From: Bacillota bacterium
GTDB taxonomy: Bacteria > Bacillota > UBA5301 > Bu52
Direction of reading: 5' to 3'
Length of the DNA: 43,506 nt
Assembly: GCA_014896355.1 (NCBI GenBank)
Contig: JADBKO010000036.1
Span: 1-43,506 of the forward strand
A program made the translations under genes and the position numbers. Under the pieces are notes generated by a model. It was not told the DNA's origin. It saw only the letters and a program-made list of their open reading frames with translations, and did not search any database. The stretch's first letter is position 1. The number at the start of each line of letters is the position of its first letter. Below, in pieces: positions 8,766 to 15,826 of the stretch.

Positions 8766-9209
8766 GTGGAAGATCCCGAGGCGGTGCGAGCCTCTCTGGT
8801 GGAACTGTTTCTGGCGCTCTGCCGCCTGGTCCGGAGGCGCACGAGCCCCGTGCACCGGGGCGAGCTGACCCACGAGCAGTTCTGGCTTCTGCGCCGCCTG
8901 GAGCGCAATGGGCCCATGCGCGTCACCGCGTTGGCCGACGCCATGGAGATTGGGCAAAGCGCCGCTACCCTGGCGGTTCAGCGTCTGGAGCGGGCAGGGC
9001 TGGTATGCCGGCACCGCCAGACGGAGGACGAACGCGTGGTCCTGGTCAGCCTCACCGAGGCGGGGAGGCTGAAGCTGGCATCCTGGCACGATCAGCAGCG
9101 CCGGGAATGGGCCAGGCTGCTTTCCCCCTTGAGCGGAGCGGAACAGGACGAGCTGGAACGCTTGCTGGCCCGCCTGCTGTCAGCAGAAGAGGTTCAGCAG
9201 GAGAGGTGA
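8766..9209 (+). CDS. MarR-family transcriptional regulator
   Basis: A 147-residue winged-helix regulator. The GTG start at 8766 is chosen because AGAGGTG lies 8 bases upstream and the promoter's -10 box is at 8738-8743, excluding earlier starts. The helix-turn-helix and wing are clear: THEQFWLLRRLERNGPMRVTALADAMEIGQSAATLAVQRLE, then GLVCRHRQTEDERVVLVSLTEAG. Flanking helices form the dimer interface. MarR proteins usually repress their own operon and a linked efflux pump and are released by small lipophilic or phenolic ligands. The ABC exporter genes follow directly, so this is probably the local repressor. The ligand cannot be read from the sequence. Confidence 0.9.
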   Translation: MEDPEAVRASLVELFLALCRLVRRRTSPVHRGELTHEQFWLLRRLERNGPMRVTALADAMEIGQSAATLAVQRLERAGLVCRHRQTEDERVVLVSLTEAGRLKLASWHDQQRREWARLLSPLSGAEQDELERLLARLLSAEEVQQER

Positions 9210-9227
9210 GGGAAAACGGGCGCGCTC

Positions 9228-10016
9228 ATTGAGGTCCACCAACTGGTCAAGCGCTTTGGCCGGCATACGGCGGTGGATGGAATCGACTTCGACGTTCAGG
9301 AAGGCGAGGTTTTCGGGCTGCTGGGGCCCAACGGAGCCGGAAAGACCACCACCATCCGGTTGCTGACCACTCTGATCCCGCCCACATCGGGAGAAGCGCG
9401 CATCGCCGGCCTGGATGTGCGCAGGGACGGCGCCCAGATCCGCCGCCTTCTGGGCTACGCACCCCAGACGCTGTCGGCAGACGGGACGCTGACAGGCTAT
9501 GAGAACCTCCTGATCACCGCGAAGCTGCTGGGTCTCCCAAAGGTGGAAAGCCAGCGCCGCATCGCCCGGATACTGTCGCTTCTCCGCCTGGAAGAGGCTG
9601 CCGGCCAGTTGGTCCGGGAATACTCCGGCGGAATGGTGCGCCGGCTGGAGGTCGGCCAGGCCATCCTGCACCAACCGCGTCTTCTGATTCTCGACGAGCC
9701 CACGGTAGGGCTGGACCCCACAGCGCGCCACGCCATCTGGGGGATGTTGGCGGAGCTTCGCCTTGAGACGGGCCTGACGATCCTGATCACCACTCACTAC
9801 ATGGAGGAAGCCGAGGCCTATTGCGACCGGGTGGCCATCATGAACCACGGCCGCATCGGTGCCATCGGCACCCTCGCCCAGCTCAGGCACAGAGTGGGCC
9901 GGGAAGACGCATCTCTGGAGGACGTTTTCACTGCAGTGACGGGGGACACTCTGGAATCCGGAGGCGATTTTCATGATGTCCGGCAGCTTCGCAAGCGGCT
10001 CCAGCGATTTGACTAA
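9228..10016 (+). CDS. ABC exporter ATPase, daunorubicin-resistance (DrrA) type
   Basis: About 262 residues. Walker A (LLGPNGAGKTTTIRLL), Q-loop (YAPQ), signature YSGGM, Walker B with switch (LLILDEPTVGLDP) and H-loop (ILITTHYMEEAEAYCDRVAIM) are all present, giving a complete nucleotide-binding domain of the DrrA subfamily. The start is odd. The conserved first strand (IEVHQLVKRFGRHTAVDG) has no ATG, GTG or TTG in frame after the TGA at 9207. The codon before GAG-GTC is ATT (9228), and the first ordinary start is GTG 9273, which would delete that strand. Either a rare ATT start is used or one base is missing near 9210-9227. With the permease behind it, this probably drives efflux of a hydrophobic compound. 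Confidence 0.83.
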   Translation: MEVHQLVKRFGRHTAVDGIDFDVQEGEVFGLLGPNGAGKTTTIRLLTTLIPPTSGEARIAGLDVRRDGAQIRRLLGYAPQTLSADGTLTGYENLLITAKLLGLPKVESQRRIARILSLLRLEEAAGQLVREYSGGMVRRLEVGQAILHQPRLLILDEPTVGLDPTARHAIWGMLAELRLETGLTILITTHYMEEAEAYCDRVAIMNHGRIGAIGTLAQLRHRVGREDASLEDVFTAVTGDTLESGGDFHDVRQLRKRLQRFD

Positions 10017-10815
10017 GGAGCTTACGTGCGCACCGGGCCCGATTGAACAGGTGAGGGCCTATATCCACGATGCGCTGGTGGTCGGGGAGATGGAGATCCG
10101 TAAACTGCGCCATGACCCGACGGAGCTTCTGACGCGGGCGGTTCAGCCCGCTCTTTGGCTTCTCGTGTTCGGACAGGCGTTTTCGCGTATTCGCGCGATC
10201 CCCACCGGCGGCGTCAACTACCTGACCTTCATGACCCCAGGGATCTTGGCCCAATCTGTGATGTTCATCGCCATTTTCTACGGTCTGAACATTATATGGG
10301 ACCGCGACGCGGGGATCCTGCAGAAGTTCCTGGTTTTGCCCGTTCCCCGGGCCGCCTTTGTCACCGGAAAAGGCCTCGGGGCTGGGGTGCGGGCGTTGAG
10401 CCAAGCAGCGGTCGTTCTTCTGCTGGCACTGGCTTTGGGCGTTCACCTCCACTGGAGCGTGACAAGCGTACTGGGCAGCCTGGCCACGGTGATCCTGGGT
10501 GCGGCGCTTTTCGCCACCCTATCCATGCTCATCGCCATCGCGGTGAAGACCCGGGAACGCTTCATGGGCATGGGCCAGGTGATGACGATGCCGCTGTTTT
10601 TTGCCTCGAACGCCATCTACCCCATTCAGATCATGCCGGACTGGCTGCGCTGGGTGGCGCGGTTCAATCCCCTGAGTTACATGGTCAGCCTCCTACGGGG
10701 CTATCTGGTCACGGGCCGCGCGCCGGGAGAATGGTCCGACTGGCTGATTCTTCTGGCCGCAGTCGTCGTGGCTCAAATTGCCGCAGGAAAGACCTACCAC
10801 CGGGTGATGATTTGA
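9973..10815 (+). CDS. ABC-2 type exporter permease (DrrB-like)
   Basis: A 280-residue integral membrane protein overlapping the ATPase gene by 44 bases, so translation is coupled. After a ~60-residue cytoplasmic head it has about six hydrophobic segments and the ABC-2 features YLTFMTPGILAQSV, DRDAGILQKFLVLPVPR and FFASNAIYPIQIMPDWLRWVARFNPLSYMV. It forms the membrane pore for the DrrA-type ATPase encoded upstream. The pair behind a MarR repressor suggests inducible export of a drug-like or self-made compound. The start could be either of two adjacent ATGs. Confidence 0.87.
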   Translation: MMSGSFASGSSDLTKELTCAPGPIEQVRAYIHDALVVGEMEIRKLRHDPTELLTRAVQPALWLLVFGQAFSRIRAIPTGGVNYLTFMTPGILAQSVMFIAIFYGLNIIWDRDAGILQKFLVLPVPRAAFVTGKGLGAGVRALSQAAVVLLLALALGVHLHWSVTSVLGSLATVILGAALFATLSMLIAIAVKTRERFMGMGQVMTMPLFFASNAIYPIQIMPDWLRWVARFNPLSYMVSLLRGYLVTGRAPGEWSDWLILLAAVVVAQIAAGKTYHRVMI

Positions 10816-10870
10816 GTATGCGCGTCTTGCTCAACCCACCCCATCTGCGGGTCCCGGTCCTTCCGCACGC

Positions 10871-10904
10871 GTTCGATCGTCGTTGGGTGTTCGATCGTCG
10901 TTGG
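10871..10904. repeat. tandem repeat, 16-bp unit at 18-bp period
   Basis: GTTCGATCGTCGTTGG occurs at 10871-10886 and again at 10889-10904. The surrounding gap between the ABC permease and the tRNA terminator (10816-11109) shows no gene that I can support. Confidence 0.8.
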
Positions 10905-11109
10905 AATGTATACGTGCGGCTCCAGGGCGGCCGCCGGGGCCCGGCGGGGACCGGAGCGTAGGTACTGCCGCTGTGAGACCAACAGTGGCTGGCTGCAGTA
11001 GGGAAGCTTAAACACAGGATTGTAAGCGAAGAACGTCGGCGGCTAACCTGGCTCACGCGGGGGATGGTGCCGCGCAGCGTGGCCGACGCCGTCGAATCTC
11101 CCAAACCGC

Positions 11110-11150
11110 AGACCAAAACAAATCCGGGCCTGGGGGCCACCCAAGCCCGG
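11110..11150 (-). terminator. intrinsic terminator, minus strand
   Basis: On the minus strand CCGGGCTTGGG pairs with CCCAGGCCCGG (11124-11150) in an 11-bp stem with a 5-base loop, followed by ATTTGTTTTGG. It would end a transcript coming from the tRNA side, after the tiny ORF at 11182-11271. Confidence 0.65.
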
Positions 11151-11181
11151 ACGTCCCTGGCAGTCATGCCGGGAGACCGGC

Positions 11182-11271
11182 CTATGAGAACTCGAAAGTC
11201 TCTTCTTCGGAAACCAGCTCCAGGAGCCACTTTTCAAGGTCACGAAATTCTGTGAGCCAATTGCGAGGCAA
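11182..11271 (-). CDS. possible 29-residue small protein
   Basis: A short minus-strand frame starts at TTG 11271 behind AAGGA and ends with TAG at 11182. It encodes an acidic amphipathic peptide (RNWLTEFRDLEKWLLELVSE...). The composition looks coding, and the frame sits exactly between two intrinsic terminators. I do not recognise it. It could be the remnant of a longer gene, and there is no independent evidence of expression. Confidence 0.25.
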   Translation of the reverse strand: MPRNWLTEFRDLEKWLLELVSEEETFEFS

Positions 11272-11275
11272 CTGT

Positions 11276-11321
11276 CCTTAAAACACCGGAAACGGCTGTT
11301 CGTAAGAACAGCCGTTTCCGG
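11276..11321 (-). terminator. intrinsic terminator of tRNA-Leu
   Basis: CCGGAAACGGCTGTTC (11286-11301) and its exact complement (11306-11321) form a 16-bp perfect stem with a GTAA loop. On the minus strand a short T-run (GTTTTAAGG) follows. It lies 28 bases beyond the tRNA 3' end. Confidence 0.85.
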
Positions 11322-11348
11322 CGAACACTCCCATTGCCGCTGCATTCT

Positions 11349-11437
11349 TGGTGCCGAAGGGGGGACTCGAACCCCCACGTGGGGTCAACCACGCTTGATT
11401 TTGAGTCAAGTGCGTCTGCCAATTCCGCCACTTCGGC
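11349..11437 (-). tRNA. tRNA-Leu (anticodon CAA)
   Basis: Minus-strand cloverleaf of 86 nt plus an encoded CCA (11349-11351). The acceptor arms GCCGAAG/CTTCGGC pair perfectly. The D-arm region is GGCGGAATTGGCAGACGC, the anticodon stem CTTGA/TCAAG holds the loop CTCAAAA with anticodon CAA, there is a long class II variable arm (GTGGTTGACCCCAC) and the T-arm is GGGGGTTCGAGTCCCCC. The long variable arm and anticodon identify leucine (UUG codon). Confidence 0.96.
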
Positions 11438-11512
11438 CCGTACCTTGGGGGGCATCGGAGCCGCCACCCGCGCTGATGGTCGAGCAGGCGCGGACGCTCG
11501 GATGCAAGAGTA

Positions 11513-11541
11513 ATTTTAACAGACGGCGGTGGGTCTGTCAA
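11513..11541 (-). promoter_or_regulatory. sigma-A promoter of tRNA-Leu
   Basis: On the minus strand TTGACA (11541-11536), 17 bases and TAAAAT (11518-11513). The tRNA 5' end is about 75 bases downstream. Confidence 0.85.
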
Positions 11542-11969
11542 CGCGCATGGCCTGCCCAACCGCCGTTTGCTTTACCCAACTGCCTGCTCCCACCCGCCAC
11601 AATCTCCTTGCGCCGGCCGTCTTCTCAGTCGTGCCGCCGCAGCGACAAGGGGAACACCAGCAACGCCACCGCAGGGGTCGTCCACCAGGCCGGAAAGCCG
11701 CTGCGGGCCGGGGGGCACCACCCGCCCCAGTGCCCAGGTGAGGACAACGGCCCGCAACCCCGGGATCGCGGCGTCCTCCCCCGGCCCAGGCTATGGTATC
11801 CATTGCACATAGCAATTTCTTGGCTGCCGATAGTTACCCAGGAAGGAATTCGCTTCCGGATGGAGTATTTAGTGTATGTGCAAACGTTGGCGCGCGCACC
11901 CACGGAACTCAGATTACGGCCGGCGCCAGCTGTGAGACGGCGCAGGGCCACCAAACGGGAGGGGAATCC
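11542..11969. other. upstream region of the first sugar-uptake operon
   Basis: About 430 bases without a supportable gene. Candidate control elements are ATTGC-ACATA-GCAAT (11802-11816) and a 14-base near-palindrome beginning TGCAAACGTTGG (11879-11892), which resembles the core of LacI/CcpA-type operators. Neither is certain, and no convincing -35/-10 pair could be fixed. The element nearest the binding-protein gene is the ribosome binding site GGAGGGG. Confidence 0.35.
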
Positions 11970-13241
11970 ATGATGACAGGCAAGGCAGGGAAGCAGTTGA
12001 AGCAGTTGTTGCTAGGCGTTCTGCTGGCAGGCCTATTATTAGGCAACGCCGCCACAGCCCTGGCAGCGGAAAAGGTCAACCTGGACCTGTTCTTTTACAA
12101 GCAGGAGATCGTGAAGCAGATGGGAGAGCTCACGGCGGCTTTCACCAAGAGCCACCCGAATGTCACCATCAGCCTGGAGATCGTCCCCAATGAGAGCATG
12201 GCCGTGCTGCGGACCCGTATGGCCGGCGGCAAGGCCCCGGACATCATTCAGCTGCAGTCGTACTCCGCCGTGTTCGAGTTCGCCCGGGCCGGGTGGCTGG
12301 CGGACCTTACCAACGAGCCGGTCATCAAGAAGGTTGTACCCAGCACCCTGAATGCTGTGACCTACCGAGGCCGAGTGTATGCCCTGCCTATGGATGTTGC
12401 GGGCATCGGTATCATTTACAACAAGGACATCTTCCACAAATACGGTCTCAAGCCGCCCCGCACCTTCTCCGAGCTGGTGAAGGTGTGCGACGCCCTGAAG
12501 AAGCACGGGGTTACGCCATTCGCGTCCATGTTCAAAGTCAACTGGTCCTTGGGCCACTTCATTTCCATGGTGCACACGACCCTGGCGGGCCCCAAACTCA
12601 TGCCGTGGCTGGAGAAGATGAACGAGGGGAAGGCCTCCTTCGCCGATCCGATCAACAAGGCGCAGCTGTTCCGCATCCTGGATTTCTACAAGGCCAACTC
12701 GGCGCCCAACGCCGCTGAGATGGATTGGAATGAGCAACAGGCGGCCTTCGCCAGCGGCAAGGCAGCCATGATGGTCCAGGGTCTGTGGTCATACGGAGCG
12801 GCCATTACGACCAACCCCAAGCTGAAATGCGGGTTCATCCCGTTCCCGGCCACGGACAACCCGCAGGCCAACAAGCTGTTTGCCGATGTGGATTCCACTT
12901 TCGCCATCTCGTCCACTTCCAGCCCAGAAAAGATGAAGGCGGCCAAGGAGTTCCTTGAATGGCTGGCCACGCCGGAAGCCGTGAAGATCTGGGTTGAGAA
13001 ATGCAAGCTGGTGCCGACGTTCAAGGGCGCAGATGTGAGCTCCATGGATGCGCCGTTCCAGGACCTGGTGTCCTACCTCAACAAGGGGGAGACCAACCCG
13101 TGGGCGTTCTCCATGTATCCCGTAGCGGTGTTTGAGGACGCCTGCAAGAATGGCGCCCAGGAGTATGTGTTCGGGCGCAAGAACCCGGACCAGGTCATCC
13201 AGTACATTGACGAGGTCTGGCGGCGCGAAATCAGCAAGTAA
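11970..13241 (+). CDS. sugar ABC transporter substrate-binding protein (family 1)
   Basis: A 423-residue extracellular solute-binding protein of the CUT1 (oligosaccharide) group. A Sec signal peptide covers residues 1-31 and ends ATALA-AEK, a type I signal peptidase site. There is no lipobox cysteine, which is unusual for a single-membrane Gram-positive. The mature protein has typical family features: an early beta strand (NLDLFFYKQEIVKQ), MAGGKAPDIIQLQSY, ALPMDVAGIGIIYNKDIF, FASGKAAMMVQGLWSYGA and WLATPEAVKIWVEKCKLVP. It captures the sugar for the two permeases downstream. ATG 11970 has GGAGGGG upstream. The ligand is unknown; the linked amino-sugar-kinase-like gene suggests an aminosugar oligomer. 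Confidence 0.9.
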   Translation: MMTGKAGKQLKQLLLGVLLAGLLLGNAATALAAEKVNLDLFFYKQEIVKQMGELTAAFTKSHPNVTISLEIVPNESMAVLRTRMAGGKAPDIIQLQSYSAVFEFARAGWLADLTNEPVIKKVVPSTLNAVTYRGRVYALPMDVAGIGIIYNKDIFHKYGLKPPRTFSELVKVCDALKKHGVTPFASMFKVNWSLGHFISMVHTTLAGPKLMPWLEKMNEGKASFADPINKAQLFRILDFYKANSAPNAAEMDWNEQQAAFASGKAAMMVQGLWSYGAAITTNPKLKCGFIPFPATDNPQANKLFADVDSTFAISSTSSPEKMKAAKEFLEWLATPEAVKIWVEKCKLVPTFKGADVSSMDAPFQDLVSYLNKGETNPWAFSMYPVAVFEDACKNGAQEYVFGRKNPDQVIQYIDEVWRREISK

Positions 13242-13307
13242 CCGTAGTGAGGGACAGGCGCGGGTCCGCAGCTGCGCGTCTTCGCGATTGCGCGGCTGCG
13301 CGGCTGC

Positions 13308-13331
13308 GCGTCTCGGGGTCCGCTGAGACGC
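13308..13331 (+). other. intercistronic stem-loop after the binding protein gene
   Basis: GCGTCTC (13308-13314) pairs with GAGACGC (13325-13331). It follows a GCGCGGCT-rich stretch in the 162-base gap between the binding protein and the first permease. Such hairpins often stabilise the abundant binding-protein mRNA relative to the permease part; that role is inferred. Confidence 0.45.
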
Positions 13332-13403
13332 CGGTCGCCGGGGACGTAGGCCGTGGACCTGAAGGGCCCGCCTGTCCCTCTTCTCGCCCGGAGGGGAGAC
13401 AAC

Positions 13404-14735
13404 ATGGTTTCGTCTCGGTTCAGCAAAGTGGTCAATCTCATTCTGTTTCTGCTACCGGCGCTGTTGCTCTACAGCCTGTTTTTCATCAAGCCCTTCATCG
13501 AAGGAGTCCAGTATTCGTTTACCGACTGGAACGGCATCGTGCCGGAAATCCCTCTGAACATGGAGAAGGCCCGTTTCGAGCAGGAGGTCCTGGCAAAACT
13601 GAAGGACCCGCGCAGCGCCCGGTACCTGCAGCGCTATTACGTGCTGGATCGTTCAGGACAATACTACAATTTGCAAAGCTGGGTGCAGGAAGGCGGGAAA
13701 ACACGGCAACTGACCAACGGTGAAAGACAGAAGATCAAAGGCATCCTGAAGTCCGTCGGGATCTCTTCCATCAAGTTCATCGGCTTCCAGAACTTTGTGG
13801 ACATGTTCAAGAACGACACCCGTTTCATGCCGCGTTTCGAGAAGAGGTTCCTGTTCAACGAATTCGCCGATCTTCCTTCCACCCTGGGCCCTGCCACTTT
13901 CCGCAGGGATCTGCTCCCACATCTTACCCACAAGGACGAGAAGGCTTTCGTCCAATGGGCTTATGCCTACAGCTCCGATCGCGGCGCCTATGTCCTCAGG
14001 GGCGGGTTGAGCGACACGGCGGCTCAAAGGCTGAAGGGAATCCTGGCCCGGAATATGTATACGAATGAGTTCATCCCCGGCGTCATCGGCTTCACGCTAT
14101 TCTACACGTTTATGAACGTGCTGCTGTCCAATTTCTTTGCCCTTTTGCTGGCTGTGATCCTGGACATGAAGCTGCGGACCCGCAACCTCCTGCGCTCCAT
14201 CTTTTTTCTACCGAACGTGCTGAGCATGATCATCGTGGCGTTCATCTGGTCGTTCGTGTTCCGGCTCATCTTCCCGGCCCTGACAGGCATTCCGGTGTGG
14301 CTGGGAAGCCCGGACCTGGCCCCTTGGGCTGTGGTCATGGTCAGCGTCTGGCAAGGGGCAGGGTACCTGATGATCATTTACCTGGCCGGGCTGCAGACGG
14401 TTCCCACGGACGTGTTGGAAGGTGCCGAAGTGGACGGCGCCAGCCCCTGGCAGCGCCTGGTACATGTGAAGCTGCCGCTTTTGCTGCCGGCCTTCACCAT
14501 CTGCCTCTTTTACAGCCTGGCGAATTCTCTGAAGACATTCGATGTCATCTATGCATTGACCGGCGGCGGGCCTGGCTATGCCACGACCCCGGTGGTGATC
14601 GATATCTACAATAACGCCTTCATGCAGAATCAGTTTGGGTACGCGACAGCCAAGGCCGTTTTTCTGTGTTTGATCATCATGGTCATCACAGGGACTCAGT
14701 TGTGGCTTATGAAGCGGAGGGAAGTGGAGCTATGA
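13404..14735 (+). CDS. sugar ABC transporter permease (MalF-like) with a large extracytoplasmic insert
   Basis: A 443-residue inner-membrane permease. The first membrane helix is at about 9-30. A non-membrane region of about 185 residues (about 40-225) then precedes the usual block of five helices. The cytoplasmic EAA loop, which docks the ATPase, is clear: EGAEVDGASPWQRLVHVKLPLLLP. It is followed by FDVIYALTGGGPGYAT, typical of the MalF/UgpA branch. The insert contains charged helical segments (LKDPRSARYLQRYYV, IKGILKSVG, FIGFQNFVDMF) and lies where MalF-like proteins expose a periplasmic domain that contacts the binding protein. GGAGGGGAGAC precedes ATG 13404. Its stop overlaps the next start (ATGA). 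Confidence 0.9.
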   Translation: MVSSRFSKVVNLILFLLPALLLYSLFFIKPFIEGVQYSFTDWNGIVPEIPLNMEKARFEQEVLAKLKDPRSARYLQRYYVLDRSGQYYNLQSWVQEGGKTRQLTNGERQKIKGILKSVGISSIKFIGFQNFVDMFKNDTRFMPRFEKRFLFNEFADLPSTLGPATFRRDLLPHLTHKDEKAFVQWAYAYSSDRGAYVLRGGLSDTAAQRLKGILARNMYTNEFIPGVIGFTLFYTFMNVLLSNFFALLLAVILDMKLRTRNLLRSIFFLPNVLSMIIVAFIWSFVFRLIFPALTGIPVWLGSPDLAPWAVVMVSVWQGAGYLMIIYLAGLQTVPTDVLEGAEVDGASPWQRLVHVKLPLLLPAFTICLFYSLANSLKTFDVIYALTGGGPGYATTPVVIDIYNNAFMQNQFGYATAKAVFLCLIIMVITGTQLWLMKRREVEL

Positions 14736-15640
14736 GCAAGCCGATGGCAGATAAGGCGTCAGCGGGCGCGCAGGCGTGGCTGCGGGAGAAGCCGCGGGTG
14801 GGCCGGAGGCCCGGACCATCGCTTTCCGCCAGAAAGCGGGCGTTGGTAGCGCTGGAGATCGTCATGCTCGTGGCGGCGTTCTTTTTCTTGTTTCCGGGTT
14901 TGCTGACGCTGCTAAACTCCTTCAAGCCGGACCCCGAGATCACGAGTAATCCGATCTCGCTGCCCACGTCCCTCAGCTTCAGCAATTATGTGGAAGCCTG
15001 GAAAGAAACGCGCTTCCCGGTGGTGTTCTTCAACACGTTCGTGATCACGGTGCTGAGCACCGCGGGCATCCTCTTGGTGAGCTCCATGGCCGCCTATATC
15101 CTGGTACGCACGAAATGGCGCATCAGCTGGGCGTTGTTCCTTCTGTTCACGTTTTCCATGGTTGTGCCGTTCCAGGCCATCATGGTGCCGCTGTTTGTAA
15201 ACGCCAAGAACCTGAACCTCCTGAGCGTCCTGGGAATCATCCCGATCTACATCGGGCTGGGCTGTCCGCTGGCTATTTTCATGTTCCACGGCTTCATCAA
15301 GGGCGTGCCCGTGGAGATCGAAGAGGCGGCGGCCATCGACGGCGCCTCCATGTTCCGGCGTTTCTTCCAGATCGTGTTGCCGTTGCTGGCACCCATCACG
15401 GCCACGGTGGCAGTGTTGGACGTCCTGTGGATCTGGAACGACTTCCTGCTGCCTCTGTTGATTTTGCCCAAGCAGTCCACCCTGCAGCTGGCGCAGTTCG
15501 GGTTTTTCGGCATGTATCGGCAGCAGTACTCTCTGGCCATGGCGTCGCTAGTATTGTCGTCGTCGCCCGTAATCCTATTCTACCTGCTCATGCAGAAATA
15601 CATTATCAACGGGATCAGTGCCGGGGCGGTGAAGGGTTAG
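14732..15640 (+). CDS. sugar ABC transporter permease (MalG-like)
   Basis: A 302-residue permease with six predicted membrane helices. The EAA loop is EEAAAIDGASMFRRFFQIVLPLLAP, and the C-terminus INGISAGAVKG is characteristic of the MalG branch. Its ATG overlaps the TGA of the MalF-like gene, so the two half-pores are made in equal amounts. No ATPase gene follows; the importer must borrow a shared MsiK-type ATPase encoded elsewhere. Confidence 0.92.
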   Translation: MSKPMADKASAGAQAWLREKPRVGRRPGPSLSARKRALVALEIVMLVAAFFFLFPGLLTLLNSFKPDPEITSNPISLPTSLSFSNYVEAWKETRFPVVFFNTFVITVLSTAGILLVSSMAAYILVRTKWRISWALFLLFTFSMVVPFQAIMVPLFVNAKNLNLLSVLGIIPIYIGLGCPLAIFMFHGFIKGVPVEIEEAAAIDGASMFRRFFQIVLPLLAPITATVAVLDVLWIWNDFLLPLLILPKQSTLQLAQFGFFGMYRQQYSLAMASLVLSSSPVILFYLLMQKYIINGISAGAVKG

Positions 15641-15675
15641 CCGGAGGCCTTTGCGGTTATCCGGAGGACTTTGCG
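15641..15675. repeat. tandem repeat, 15-bp unit at 20-bp period
   Basis: CCGGAGGCCTTTGCG (15641-15655) and CCGGAGGACTTTGCG (15661-15675) differ at one base and begin directly after the permease stop codon. Confidence 0.75.
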
Positions 15676-15826
15676 CCCGGCCAAGCCAGGTAGCCGCAAA
15701 AAAAAACCCCCGGTCCCTCAGTTCAAGCAGGAAATTTCAGGGTGGTGTTGAAAGTATGGAATATAGTTGTTGAATTAGGATATATATACAAAACTTATTT
15801 TAGGACATAAATAAAGAGGAATCCGG
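15676..15826 (+). promoter_or_regulatory. AT-rich control region of the ROK regulator gene
   Basis: The stretch from about 15735 to 15820 is far richer in A/T than anything nearby (TTGTTGAATTAGG, TATATATACAAAAC, ATAAATAAAGAGG), and there is a run of nine A at 15699-15707. It very likely contains the promoter and operator of the ROK gene, but no single -35/-10 pair is clearly best. The ribosome binding site AAGAGGA is at 15814-15820. Confidence 0.5.

Noticed and set aside
11352-11437. tRNA-Leu as an integration (att) site
   Set aside because: No integrase gene and no repeat of the tRNA 3' end is visible nearby.
15693-15712. A-run at 15699-15707 as a plus-strand terminator
   Set aside because: A terminator on the plus strand needs T, not A; on the minus strand no hairpin precedes the run.
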